Of a DNA stretch of 64,000 nt, positions 9,165-16,646 are shown piece by piece. Position 1 is the stretch's first letter, and every line of letters begins with the position of its first letter. The DNA lies in assembly GCF_018449775.1 (NCBI RefSeq), contig NZ_JAAVVB010000003.1, forward strand, positions 248,001 through 312,000, given 5' to 3'. The position numbers and the translations under genes are program-made. Origin of the DNA: Mucilaginibacter sp. dw_454 (lineage in GTDB: Bacteria; Bacteroidota; Bacteroidia; Sphingobacteriales; Sphingobacteriaceae). The notes below the pieces were generated by a model. The model saw nothing but the letters and a program-made list of their open reading frames with translations. It had not been told where the DNA came from and did no database searches.

Positions 9165-10040
9165 TTAGCGGGCTATCAAATCAACAATGCCATCAACATA
9201 TCTGGGTGTAGCACCGCGTTTGCTGGCCACATAAGCGCCAACTGCACATGCACGCTCCAACACCTGCTCCATGGGTAGTTTGTTTAATAAACCCACGATA
9301 AAAGTTGCCAGGAAGGAATCGCCGGCACCCACGGTATCTGCCACTTTAACCTCAAAGCCAGGATGCTCATAAAATTTATGATCATGCCAAACTATGGCGC
9401 CATGTGCACCGCGGGTAACGCAAATGGTTTGCGCGTGATATTTACTGCGAAACTCGTTTATCTTTTCTTTTAAGTCGCCTTTGTTGGTGTTGATCAGCAA
9501 GTCGGCTTCCTCTTCATTCATTTTCACCACGTCGGCACGTGCTGCCAAATTTTCAATAGTTTGCAAAGTATAATGCGGCGCACGCAGATTTACGTCAAAT
9601 ATTTTAAGTGCGTTAGTTTCATTCAGCAGATTTAAGAGGGTGTCGCGCGTTTTTTTTTCGCGACAAACCAGGCTGCCAAACACAATAGCCGTAGCGCTTT
9701 TGGCACATTTGGTCAAGGCAGATTTAGTTTTAATATTATCCCAGGAAACGGGTTGCGGAATAATATAAGTTGCTTGTTGCTGCTCGTCCAGTTGCACAGT
9801 AACTTCGCAGGTAGGCAGGTGTTCGTCGCGCTGAATCAGATCGCTAAACAGGGCATTGTCCTTTAAAAAATCTACCAGTTCATTTCCCGAAGCATCTGTA
9901 CCTACGCTGCTGGCAAAAGCTACACCGGCGCCCTGCTGGGCCAGATGGAAAGCCACATTCATGGTAGCGCCACCAGCTACTTTTTCATCGCCGAAGGCGT
10001 CCCACAATACTTCGCCTAAACACAGTATATTTTGCTTCAT
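9165..10040 (-). CDS. PfkB-family carbohydrate kinase (probable fructokinase)
   Basis: 291-residue ribokinase/PfkB-fold kinase. The N-terminal signature is GGATMNVAFHLAQQG (residues 23-37), and the C-terminal signature DTVGAGDSF (235-243) carries the catalytic base D241 and the anion hole. It phosphorylates a free sugar with ATP; the sequence looks like bacterial fructokinases, which would match the fructan locus 7 kb away, but substrate assignment is inference. It is transcribed alone and leftward; its start is 54 bp from the divergent SnoaL-like gene. Confidence 0.85.
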   Translation of the reverse strand: MKQNILCLGEVLWDAFGDEKVAGGATMNVAFHLAQQGAGVAFASSVGTDASGNELVDFLKDNALFSDLIQRDEHLPTCEVTVQLDEQQQATYIIPQPVSWDNIKTKSALTKCAKSATAIVFGSLVCREKKTRDTLLNLLNETNALKIFDVNLRAPHYTLQTIENLAARADVVKMNEEEADLLINTNKGDLKEKINEFRSKYHAQTICVTRGAHGAIVWHDHKFYEHPGFEVKVADTVGAGDSFLATFIVGLLNKLPMEQVLERACAVGAYVASKRGATPRYVDGIVDLIAR

Positions 10041-10094
10041 AAAAACGGATTTTAACCGGCGCCAAAGCTAATGGTAAATAGCTATATTTAGATC

Positions 10095-10520
10095 ATGAAA
10101 AAGTATTTGCTCTTATTTATATTCACTTTAAGCTCGTTCGCGCTGGTAAAGGCACAAGACCGACAGGCCATTATCAATGTCATGAACACCCAACGCGAGG
10201 CCTGGAACCGAGGCGATGTTGAAGGTTTTATGCAGGGCTACTGGAAATCAGACTCGCTGATGTTTGTTGGTAAAACTGCACCCACTTACGGCTGGCAAAA
10301 CACGCTGAATAACTACAAACGCGGCTACCCCACTAAAGATGCCATGGGTGTACTAACTTTTGATATTTTAAAGGTCGATGTGCTTGATCCTAAGAATGCC
10401 TTTGTTTTTGGCGGCTGGCATGTAAAGCAAGCCAGTGGCAAAATATTAGAAGGTTATTATACTTTGTGGTTTAGAAAGATTGAGGGGAAATGGGTGATAG
10501 TTTGTGACCATACGAGTTAA
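10095..10520 (+). CDS. Exported SnoaL/NTF2-like (DUF4440-type) protein
   Basis: 141 residues. Signal peptide MKKYLLLFIFTLSSFALVKA, then a domain of the NTF2/SnoaL-like cone fold: an initial helix (RQAIINVMNTQREAWNRGDV), a GFMQGYW motif, and strands ending GYYTLWFRKIEGKWVIVCDH. These domains serve as ketosteroid-isomerase-like enzymes or as binding modules; nothing here fixes a substrate. It probably acts in the periplasm. It is divergent from the PfkB kinase and followed by a large repeat region. Confidence 0.82.
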   Translation: MKKYLLLFIFTLSSFALVKAQDRQAIINVMNTQREAWNRGDVEGFMQGYWKSDSLMFVGKTAPTYGWQNTLNNYKRGYPTKDAMGVLTFDILKVDVLDPKNAFVFGGWHVKQASGKILEGYYTLWFRKIEGKWVIVCDHTS

Positions 10521-10542
10521 CCTTGTGTTGATTTCCGCATCG

Positions 10543-11059
10543 CTCGTTTAGCTTGTCGCTCGTGTAGCGCTCTTGGCCGCTAGGGCCCATTACTTTTTCC
10601 TTGATGAAAAAGTAACAAAAAATCAAGTCAGTCGCAATGCTTCTTTGCGCTCTGGGCCTTTGCCCTGCAAAGCGGGTAAAACCTGGGCAGGGGCCTGTTG
10701 CCGCCATTTGTCGCACAGTACCACCGCTTCAGGCAACATTCCCGACAGCCCTGCAGCCGCACAAGGCCACCATTGTTTTACCCGCTTTCACCCGAAGCTC
10801 TGCGTCTGACGTTTTCGTTCTATTGAAGATTCTGCAAATTTTATTGAATCAAAAAAGCGCGTAAGGCCTATCAGGGCACGCGGCCGGGAGTTTTGCCTTG
10901 AGCGGTGGCAGCGATTGGCCTGACTTGATTTATTCACAATTGTTTGTTTTTAATAGGTGTGAATGAGGTCGCTACGCTTAGTTTTGATTACTTTGTATCA
11001 AGGCAAAGTAATAGCCCTAGCGGCGAATGAGCGACACCAAGCGACAAGCTAGACAAACG
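10543..11059. mobile_element. MITE-like element with about 80-bp imperfect terminal inverted repeats
   Basis: The left arm (about 10543-10626: CGTTTAGCTTGTCGCT, CCGCTAGGGCCCATTACTTT, CTTGATGAAAAAGTAAC) is the imperfect reverse complement of the right arm (about 10981-11059: ATTACTTTGTATCAAGGC, AAAGTAATAGCCCTAGCGGC, AAGCGACAAGCTAGACAAAC). About 350 bp of relatively GC-rich DNA without a convincing gene lies between. The 654-bp gap between genes (10521-11174) consists of this element and the next repeat. No transposase is present. Confidence 0.65.
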
Positions 11060-11095
11060 ATAAGTCACGAAGCAGTAATTCAACCGAGCGATCTG

Positions 11096-11168
11096 GAGAT
11101 CGTCACGCTCGTACCTCGCTCACGATGACGTGGTGGTGATGAGATTGCCACGCTACGCTCGCAATGAT
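11096..11168. repeat. Dispersed palindromic repeat, family A, copy 2 (arms rearranged)
   Basis: GATCGTCACGCTCGTACCTC...GATGACGT is followed closely by GAGATTGCCACGCTACGCTC...CAATGA. The two halves are in the opposite order compared with copy 1. Confidence 0.8.
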
Positions 11169-11174
11169 AAAAAC

Positions 11175-12053
11175 TTACAACTTACTCTTCGCCAACGCTC
11201 TGTTAGCCCTCTTTACCGCCAAACGTTCACGGTACCTGGCATAATCACCTTTAAACGCCATTTTCAAAACACTGTCAATACCACCTTTAACGGCTAGATT
11301 ATACAGGCTGGCAATTTTACGGGTAGTCGAGGCGTCCCAGGCGCGCAAGCTTAACGAGTAACCGCCTTCTACATATTTCATCCAATGCCAGTAGCCGGTT
11401 GGCATAAATAATGTGTCGCCATGCTCCAGGAATACTTCGGTACCTTCAATGCCTTCTAATGACGGGAATTTTTTAATGTCCGGATTGGCCACATCATAAT
11501 CCTCCAATGCATAAGTGGCATTAGGGATACAATACAGGCGGGTTTTCCATTTATTCTCGAACAAAATAATATGTTTCTTCCCGCCAAAATGAGTATGGAA
11601 AATGTGCGGCAAATCAATATCGTAATGTAAAAAAGTAACCGAGTTTGAGCCGCCGAAGAACATAGCCGGCATACTTTCTATAAAACCGCCCATTAAATCT
11701 TTGGGTATTTCTATATCGTTTAATAGTTCAGGCGCTTTCTTGAAAATATTGAAAAAAAAGATGCGCAGCTCAGTCGGCTTGCTCATGATCAGATCCATAT
11801 ACGCATCAAACGGCATTTCAGAAGCTTTGGAATTGATAGGTTTTGAAGGATCAGCTTTTGTATTATCATATAAAGGCACTATCTGGCTGCCTACTACTTG
11901 TTTTAAATATTCAGGCGTCCACTTTTCGCGGGCGGGCCAGCTGGCAGTCAGGTTTTTTATGACTAATGGGCGACGTTTGTCCAGGTAATTTTTCTTAAAA
12001 TCTTCGGCAGATATTGTATCGACAGTGTCGATAGCACTTAATATAAAGCTCAT
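11175..12053 (-). CDS. Cupin-like/JmjC-type protein, paralog 1
   Basis: 292-residue protein of the cupin_8/JmjC-like group, which includes Fe(II)- and 2-oxoglutarate-dependent hydroxylases. The N-terminal half has the family motif RPLVIKNLTASWPAREKW. The metal-binding facial triad is probably HYD in FLHYDIDLPHIFHTHFGG plus a distal His in LFMPTGYWHWMKY; a Lys or Arg that could bind 2-oxoglutarate follows in KKHIILF. It is a close paralog of the next upstream gene (12285-13166), with the same length and motifs. Substrate unknown. The 231-bp gap between the paralogs contains a repeat, so they may be transcribed separately. Confidence 0.83.
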   Translation of the reverse strand: MSFILSAIDTVDTISAEDFKKNYLDKRRPLVIKNLTASWPAREKWTPEYLKQVVGSQIVPLYDNTKADPSKPINSKASEMPFDAYMDLIMSKPTELRIFFFNIFKKAPELLNDIEIPKDLMGGFIESMPAMFFGGSNSVTFLHYDIDLPHIFHTHFGGKKHIILFENKWKTRLYCIPNATYALEDYDVANPDIKKFPSLEGIEGTEVFLEHGDTLFMPTGYWHWMKYVEGGYSLSLRAWDASTTRKIASLYNLAVKGGIDSVLKMAFKGDYARYRERLAVKRANRALAKSKL

Positions 12054-12191
12054 GTTAGTATGATCAGGATCATATCATCCTGCAAAAACACTTTGCAAAA
12101 TCTACACCTAATACAACAAAATAACGGAATAAAAAAACGATATATATTAACCTACTGTTATTTTTTGGTGATGGGACTTAAATTTTCATCT

Positions 12192-12267
12192 GTCATTGCG
12201 AGGGTAGCGTGGCAATCGCGAACATTGCATCCTTGCGATTGCTTCGTCGTTCCTCCTCGCAATGACA
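12192..12267. repeat. Dispersed palindromic repeat, family A, copy 3
   Basis: Begins GTCATTGCGAGGGTAGCGTG and ends TCCTCCTCGCAATGACA, making a hairpin of about 76 bp between the two cupin-like paralogs. Confidence 0.8.
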
Positions 12268-12284
12268 TTTTATTCTTGCGATTT

Positions 12285-13166
12285 CTATCTCGGTGCCCCT
12301 TCGGCCAAAGCTTTGTCGGCACGCTTATAGGCCAGCTCCTCTTTCCAATCCATATAACGCGCTTTAAAGTTGCTTTTCATTACATCATCAAACTTGCGCT
12401 GTATGGTTAAATTGTACAGACTTTTTGCTTTAATGGCCCATGATCTATCCCAGGCGCGCAGTGATATGGAGAACGATCCGTCGAGATATTTCATCCAGTG
12501 CCAGTAACCGGTTGGCATAAATAAGGTGTCGCCATGTTCCAGGATGATCTCCTGGCCTTCTACACCATCCAATGCAGGAAATTTGCTAAAATCCGGATTT
12601 TCAATATCATAATCCTCTAAAGCATAAGTAGCAAAGGGGATCTTATACAGGCGCTCGCTCCATTTATTATCAAACAAAATAACGTGCTTGCGGCCGTTAA
12701 AATGGGTATGGAAAATATGCGCTAAATCGATATCGTAATGCATAAAAGTGATCGACCCCGCACCGCCAAAGAACATATTAGGATACTTATCTAAAAAACC
12801 ACCCATCAAATCGCTCGGCGAACGGTAATCATCCAGCAAACCGGGGGCATGTTTAATCGGGTCGAACAGAAAGATGCGCAGGTCGGTCGGCTCTTTTTGT
12901 ATCAGGTCAATATAATCGCCAAACTTCATTTCGGCGGCCGAGGCATTAATGGGCTTAGAAGGATCGGCCTTTGAGCTATCATAAAGCGGAACAATTTGAT
13001 CGCCAACGGTTTCCTTTAAATAATCAAAGGTCCATTTTTGTAAAGCGGGCCAACTTTCGGTGGCTTTGCGTATCACCAGTGGTTTACGCGGCTTTAAATA
13101 ATTGTTAATAAAATCCTCTTTTGATATGATATCGACCCTGTCAATCGAAGTTAAAATGATGCCCAT
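12285..13166 (-). CDS. Cupin-like/JmjC-type protein, paralog 2
   Basis: 293 residues, colinear with the 11175-12053 product along its whole length, so the pair arose by gene duplication. Shared motifs: RKPLVIRKATESWPALQKW near the N-terminus, FMHYDIDLAHIFHTHFNG with the probable metal-binding HxD, and LFMPTGYWHWMKYLDG with the distal His. Divergence is spread along the protein with the triad conserved in both copies, which suggests that both are functional. A peptide, amino-acid or small-molecule hydroxylase is possible; the real substrate is unknown. Confidence 0.83.
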   Translation of the reverse strand: MGIILTSIDRVDIISKEDFINNYLKPRKPLVIRKATESWPALQKWTFDYLKETVGDQIVPLYDSSKADPSKPINASAAEMKFGDYIDLIQKEPTDLRIFLFDPIKHAPGLLDDYRSPSDLMGGFLDKYPNMFFGGAGSITFMHYDIDLAHIFHTHFNGRKHVILFDNKWSERLYKIPFATYALEDYDIENPDFSKFPALDGVEGQEIILEHGDTLFMPTGYWHWMKYLDGSFSISLRAWDRSWAIKAKSLYNLTIQRKFDDVMKSNFKARYMDWKEELAYKRADKALAEGAPR

Positions 13167-13246
13167 GTTCGCAATTAATTAACATACAAAATTATTAAAG
13201 CGATAAACACGGGAAATTGTGGCGTTGTTTTATGATATTTTTTTGA

Positions 13247-13276
13247 CAAAAAAAACCCGGCGTAAAGACGCCGGGC
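13247..13276 (-). terminator. Rho-independent terminator of the fasciclin gene
   Basis: On the minus strand a 7-bp stem (CCCGGCG/CGCCGGG) with a 6-nt loop is followed by a run of T. It lies 98 bp downstream of the fasciclin stop. Confidence 0.85.
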
Positions 13277-13373
13277 TTCCCCCTTTTTCACAAGGTTCTA
13301 TGAGCTATAGCTACGGTTTCCAGTTCGACAAACGAACTATGTCAACTGCTTACCGCTAAACTATAAACTATCT

Positions 13374-13916
13374 TTATTTAGGCATTAATACTGTGTTAAC
13401 TACGTGTATTACGCCGTTGCTTTGGTTAACGTCTGCAATAGTTATCCAAGATTTACCGCCTTTTTCGTCAACCAGGTATAATTTCTTTCCTTCTGCTTTT
13501 ACCCAAAGTTTACCGCCTTGTACAGTAGTTAGCTCGCCTTTACCAGCTTTAACCTTGGCCCATAAATCGGCTGCGCTTAATTTGCCAGCCACGACATGGT
13601 ACGTTAGGATTTTGGTCAAGGTTGCTTTGTTCTCTGGCTTTACCAAAGTCTCTACAGTACCTTTGGGCAATTTGTCGAATGCTTCATTGGTAGGTGCAAA
13701 TACGGTGAATGGTCCGGCACCTTCTAAAGTTTCAACCAAACCTGCCGCTTTAACAGCTGCAACCAGTGTGGTGTGATCTTTTGAGTTTACAGCATTTTCT
13801 ACAATATTTTTCGTAGGATACATTTCTGCGCCGCCAACCATTTTGGTTTGAGCGAAGGTTTTAGGAGCAATTGCAATAGCTGCTAAAGCAAACGCTGTGA
13901 TGATGAATTTTTTCAT
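13374..13916 (-). CDS. Exported fasciclin-domain protein
   Basis: 180 residues. The signal peptide (MKKFIITAFALAAIAIAPKTFA) is followed by one complete FAS1 domain of about 135 residues. FAS1 hallmarks are visible: TLVAAVKAAGLVETLEG, the H1-like GPFTVFAPTNEAFDKLP, ILTYHVVAGKLSA and the C-terminal NGVIHVVNTVLMP. FAS1 proteins are secreted or surface adhesion modules, often induced under stress. It is a single-gene unit with its own terminator. A family-level function of cell-surface interaction is likely; the ligand is unknown. Confidence 0.93.
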   Translation of the reverse strand: MKKFIITAFALAAIAIAPKTFAQTKMVGGAEMYPTKNIVENAVNSKDHTTLVAAVKAAGLVETLEGAGPFTVFAPTNEAFDKLPKGTVETLVKPENKATLTKILTYHVVAGKLSAADLWAKVKAGKGELTTVQGGKLWVKAEGKKLYLVDEKGGKSWITIADVNQSNGVIHVVNTVLMPK

Positions 13917-14070
13917 AATTTTTGGTAATTGTTATTTGATGGAAGATACGGCGACCTCCCGCAGGCGGATTTATTTTTGTTATAACCCGTAGTTATAAAT
14001 AGCTGAAAACCAAAGGTGTTTTTAGTGCGTAGGTACCCGCCTTTTAATAGCTGGTTTCAGGTATAACAGC

Positions 14071-15192
14071 CTAAAAAAACAGCTCGGCAGCTATGTGGTC
14101 GGCGTAGAGTTTGCCGGTTTGGGTAAGGGTGATTTTATTTTGATTTTGGGCGATCCAGCCTTTTTCGAGATAAGGTAAGGCGGTTTTGGCCAGTAAGGTA
14201 GCTGCGCCTGCGGCGACGCTATTTAAAACATCCAGATCTAAACCCCAACTGGTGCGCAATGAGGTCATGATATATTCATTCAGTCGATTTTCTTCTGTGA
14301 GTTCCTCAATTTCGGCAGGCAGTTCGCCTGCAAATATCGACTGGATGTATTTGGGATTGTTGGCGACGTTCCATTGACGTACCTGACCATTATAAGAATG
14401 CGCTGATGGCCCTATCCCCAAATAACTCACGCCACGCCAATAATTAGAATTATGGCGACTGTAATGACCGGGCTTGCAAAAGTTTGAGATCTCATAATGC
14501 TCAAAGTCTTGCGTTTGCATAGCATCCATCAAATAAGTAAACTGCCCGGCGCTTTGCTGCTCATTCATAGCGGGCTGTTTTTTACTGCGGATGAAGGAAG
14601 CCAGCGCGGTTTGTGGCTCGACAGTCATAGAATAAGCGGATACGTGCGGCACATTTAGCTCAAAAACTTTATTGAGGTTGTGCTTCCATTTGGTATCGGT
14701 CAGCAGTGGATAGCCATAGATCAGATCGACAGTAATGTTTTCAAACCCGCTATCCTGCGCGCGCATTACGGACGCCTCGGCTTCCTGCGCGCGATGTACG
14801 CGGTTCATCCATTGCAAATCGTCATCAAAAAAAGACTGTATGCCAATGCTGAAACGGTTAACGGGTGTTTGGCGCAGCGCTTGTAGTTTGGCTTTATCCA
14901 GATCATCGGGGTTAGCTTCGAGGGTGATCTCAGCATCTGCCGATACCGTATGTAGCCCTGTAATAGTATCCAGCAGCAAATTAATCTCTTCAGCAGACAA
15001 AACCGACGGCGTACCTCCACCAAAATAAATGGTCTCGATGGTTTGGCCCTGCAGGTAGTGTTTTTGTAGCTGTAGTTCTTTCACCAGTGCCTGCAACAGC
15101 TCGTCCTTATATTTTAAAGAGGTGCTAAAATGAAAATCGCAATAATGGCAAGCCTGTTTGCAGAAGGGGATATGTAAGTAGATGCCGGCCAT
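14071..15192 (-). CDS. hemW: Radical SAM HemW (coproporphyrinogen oxidase-like heme chaperone)
   Basis: 373 residues. The radical-SAM cluster motif CxxxCxxC is C11-C15-C18 (FCKQACHYCDF), with GGGTPS for SAM binding and SIGIQSF and SAYSMTVEP typical of the HemN/HemW group. HemW proteins are heme-binding chaperones rather than true oxygen-independent coproporphyrinogen oxidases; they lack the extra N-terminal Cys-containing segment of HemN, as here. The C-terminal HemN domain (LTEENRLNEYIMTSLRT) is intact. Monocistronic, leftward. Confidence 0.9.
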   Translation of the reverse strand: MAGIYLHIPFCKQACHYCDFHFSTSLKYKDELLQALVKELQLQKHYLQGQTIETIYFGGGTPSVLSAEEINLLLDTITGLHTVSADAEITLEANPDDLDKAKLQALRQTPVNRFSIGIQSFFDDDLQWMNRVHRAQEAEASVMRAQDSGFENITVDLIYGYPLLTDTKWKHNLNKVFELNVPHVSAYSMTVEPQTALASFIRSKKQPAMNEQQSAGQFTYLMDAMQTQDFEHYEISNFCKPGHYSRHNSNYWRGVSYLGIGPSAHSYNGQVRQWNVANNPKYIQSIFAGELPAEIEELTEENRLNEYIMTSLRTSWGLDLDVLNSVAAGAATLLAKTALPYLEKGWIAQNQNKITLTQTGKLYADHIAAELFF

Positions 15193-15207
15193 GCCGCAAA
15201 GGTAAGC

Positions 15208-15242
15208 AGCCCCCTCTAAATCTCCCCCGGAAGGGGAGACTT
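15208..15242. repeat. CCCTCT...GGGGAG hairpin repeat
   Basis: CCCCTCTAAATCTCCCCCGG plus AAGGGGAGAC forms a small hairpin. Similar sequences occur at 38432-38463, 38534-38567 and 43053-43083, always at gene ends. Confidence 0.7.
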
Positions 15243-15307
15243 TATTTTACGCTAAATAAGTGCAGATACAGCTTGTTAAAAACCATACCTGCACTTTACG
15301 CCGTTTT

Positions 15308-15634
15308 TCATTTTTTCTCTATCCTATCTTTTAGCAAATCTCCCAGTTTCTGTAATTTACTACCCCAGAAGTTATCATAATAAGCCAGCCACTCATGCAG
15401 CTGATTAAAGCCATCCTGTTTTAAAACACAATGCCTTTCACGGCCGATGTCTTCAATAGATATAAAGCCGGCGTTGTTTAGCACTTTAATATGTTTAGAC
15501 ACTGCGGGTCGGCTCATCTCAAAATTTTCGGCAAGCGAGTTAATGGTCCGGCTATCTTTGGATAACAGGAATAAGATCTGCCGCCGGCTGGGGTCTGCTA
15601 TCACCTGGAAAGCATCAAGCCTTTGCTGTTCCAT
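15308..15634 (-). CDS. ArsR-family transcriptional regulator
   Basis: 108-residue winged-helix repressor. The recognition helix region is INSLAENFEMSRPAVSKHIKVL (about residues 31-52), followed by the wing (ISIEDIGRERHCVLK). There is no cysteine metal site of the ArsR/SmtB type, so it belongs to the metal-independent subgroup often found with SRPBCC proteins. It is the last gene of a three-gene operon and overlaps the preceding SRPBCC gene by 20 bp. The duplicated palindrome at 16507-16560 in front of the operon is its likely operator. Confidence 0.92.
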   Translation of the reverse strand: MEQQRLDAFQVIADPSRRQILFLLSKDSRTINSLAENFEMSRPAVSKHIKVLNNAGFISIEDIGRERHCVLKQDGFNQLHEWLAYYDNFWGSKLQKLGDLLKDRIEKK

Positions 15635-16064
15635 CTGTTTCGGGGTTTATGGTTAGTAAAAGTTTCTGGATCTGTTTAGGCCAGCCTGTGCTCATTCCGG
15701 TAAATAGATCTATAAAACTAGCGCCTTCAAATCCGCGGTGAATTAGCTCTAACTGCGTACCGTTATTAAGCGGGGTCAATGTCCAGTCTACCACAGAAGT
15801 GTTCAAAGTGCCATCACCGGGGCCGAAGTGCCATGAGTACGACAGGCTTTTTAAAGGTTCAATCGCCAAAACCTTACAGTAAAATATGCCATCAAATTGA
15901 ATATCGGGCATGGGCTTAGTGGTAACCTGAAACTCATAACCCAAAATTGGTTTGAAATTGTTTTTCATCAACCACAGCGCTATCAAGTCAGCGTCGGTAA
16001 GGTATTCCCAAACAACCTCGGGTGGGTTAGGGAAAAATAAATCGTATTTAATGATCTTTGCCAT
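15615..16064 (-). CDS. SRPBCC (AHSA1-like) protein, paralog 2
   Basis: 149 residues. START/Bet v1-like fold of the AHSA1 group: starts MAKIIKYDLFFPNPPEVVWEYLTDADLIALWL and ends GMSTGWPKQIQKLL, both classical for the family. These proteins form a hydrophobic cavity and act as binding proteins or small hydrolase-like enzymes; many sit in operons with ArsR regulators. It starts 6 bp after the first SRPBCC gene and overlaps the regulator gene by 20 bp, so translational coupling is likely. It is clearly a duplicate of the upstream gene. Confidence 0.9.
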   Translation of the reverse strand: MAKIIKYDLFFPNPPEVVWEYLTDADLIALWLMKNNFKPILGYEFQVTTKPMPDIQFDGIFYCKVLAIEPLKSLSYSWHFGPGDGTLNTSVVDWTLTPLNNGTQLELIHRGFEGASFIDLFTGMSTGWPKQIQKLLLTINPETDGTAKA

Positions 16065-16070
16065 ATATCT

Positions 16071-16496
16071 TTATTTATTTAGTATCTGTAAAATTTGGCC
16101 GACATGTTTTGGCCAGCCTTCGTTCATTGAGTTGAACATGTCTATAAAATTTTGTCCCTCAAATCCGCAGTGTACCAGCAGCAAATCGGTGCCACCGTCT
16201 TTTGATGTCAATGTCCAATTAACTACCGAGGTTGTCGAAGTTCCGTCGCCCGGCCCAAATTTCCAGGAATAACAAAGGCTACTGAAAGGTTCGACGACCA
16301 AAACTTTGCAGTAAATATTGCCGTCGAAACCCATTTCGGGCATAACAGGGGCCGACAGTTTAAACTCGTGCCCAACTATAGGTAAGAAATTGCCGGGCAT
16401 GAGCCACTTTGCAATCAGGTTAGCATCTGTGAGGTATTCCCACACCACCTCAGGCGGATTGGGAAAGGAAAATTGATGTTGAATAATCTTTGCCAT
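16071..16496 (-). CDS. SRPBCC (AHSA1-like) protein, paralog 1
   Basis: 141 residues from the ATG at 16496. This start is chosen over one ten codons upstream because it aligns exactly with the paralog start (MAKII...FPNPPEVVWEYLTDA), and because the longer form would run into the promoter/operator repeats. It has the SRPBCC fold with WKFGPGDGTSTTSVVNWTL and a C-terminal MNEGWPKHVGQIL. First gene of the operon. The ligand is unknown; the tandem duplication suggests two related ligands or a heterodimer. Confidence 0.88.
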   Translation of the reverse strand: MAKIIQHQFSFPNPPEVVWEYLTDANLIAKWLMPGNFLPIVGHEFKLSAPVMPEMGFDGNIYCKVLVVEPFSSLCYSWKFGPGDGTSTTSVVNWTLTSKDGGTDLLLVHCGFEGQNFIDMFNSMNEGWPKHVGQILQILNK

Positions 16497-16506
16497 AATA
16501 TAATAA

Positions 16507-16560
16507 GTAACTTGTAGGTTACGCAAATATATATGTAACTTACGGGTTACGCAAATATAT
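16507..16560 (-). promoter_or_regulatory. Duplicated promoter/ArsR-type operator
   Basis: Two direct repeats (16507-16532 and 16535-16560) each contain the inverted repeat GTAAC-N6-GTTAC, followed on the plus strand by GCAAATATAT. Read on the minus strand, each unit is TATATTTGC, a good Bacteroidota -7 box (TANNTTTG), running straight into the palindrome. A bound ArsR dimer would cover the transcription start. Confidence 0.7.
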
Positions 16561-16596
16561 TTTTAATTATTTTTATTTTTTGGGCGATAACGCTTG

Positions 16597-16612
16597 CTTT
16601 AATCGTTTAAAG
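16597..16612 (+). promoter_or_regulatory. Probable LacI operator upstream of the lacI-type gene
   Basis: CTTTAATCGTTTAAAG is an imperfect palindrome with the central CG typical of LacI-family sites. It differs by one base from the core of the perfect site at 17675-17694 and lies 35 bp before the regulator gene, suggesting autoregulation. Confidence 0.7.
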
Positions 16613-16646
16613 TGATAATTTTGATCTAACCAATTATTAAATCTTC

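Noticed and set aside
10573..10809. 78-codon plus-strand frame inside the inverted-repeat element
   Set aside because: It runs through the terminal repeat arm and GC-rich filler, with overlapping frames on both strands and no start signal or domain.
10721..10860. tRNA-like fold in the GC-rich filler
   Set aside because: No cloverleaf with a plausible anticodon arm or a T-loop GTTCNA sequence could be drawn.
12060..12410. 116-codon plus-strand frame between and into the cupin-like genes
   Set aside because: It reads through a family A repeat and then antisense to a well-supported gene.
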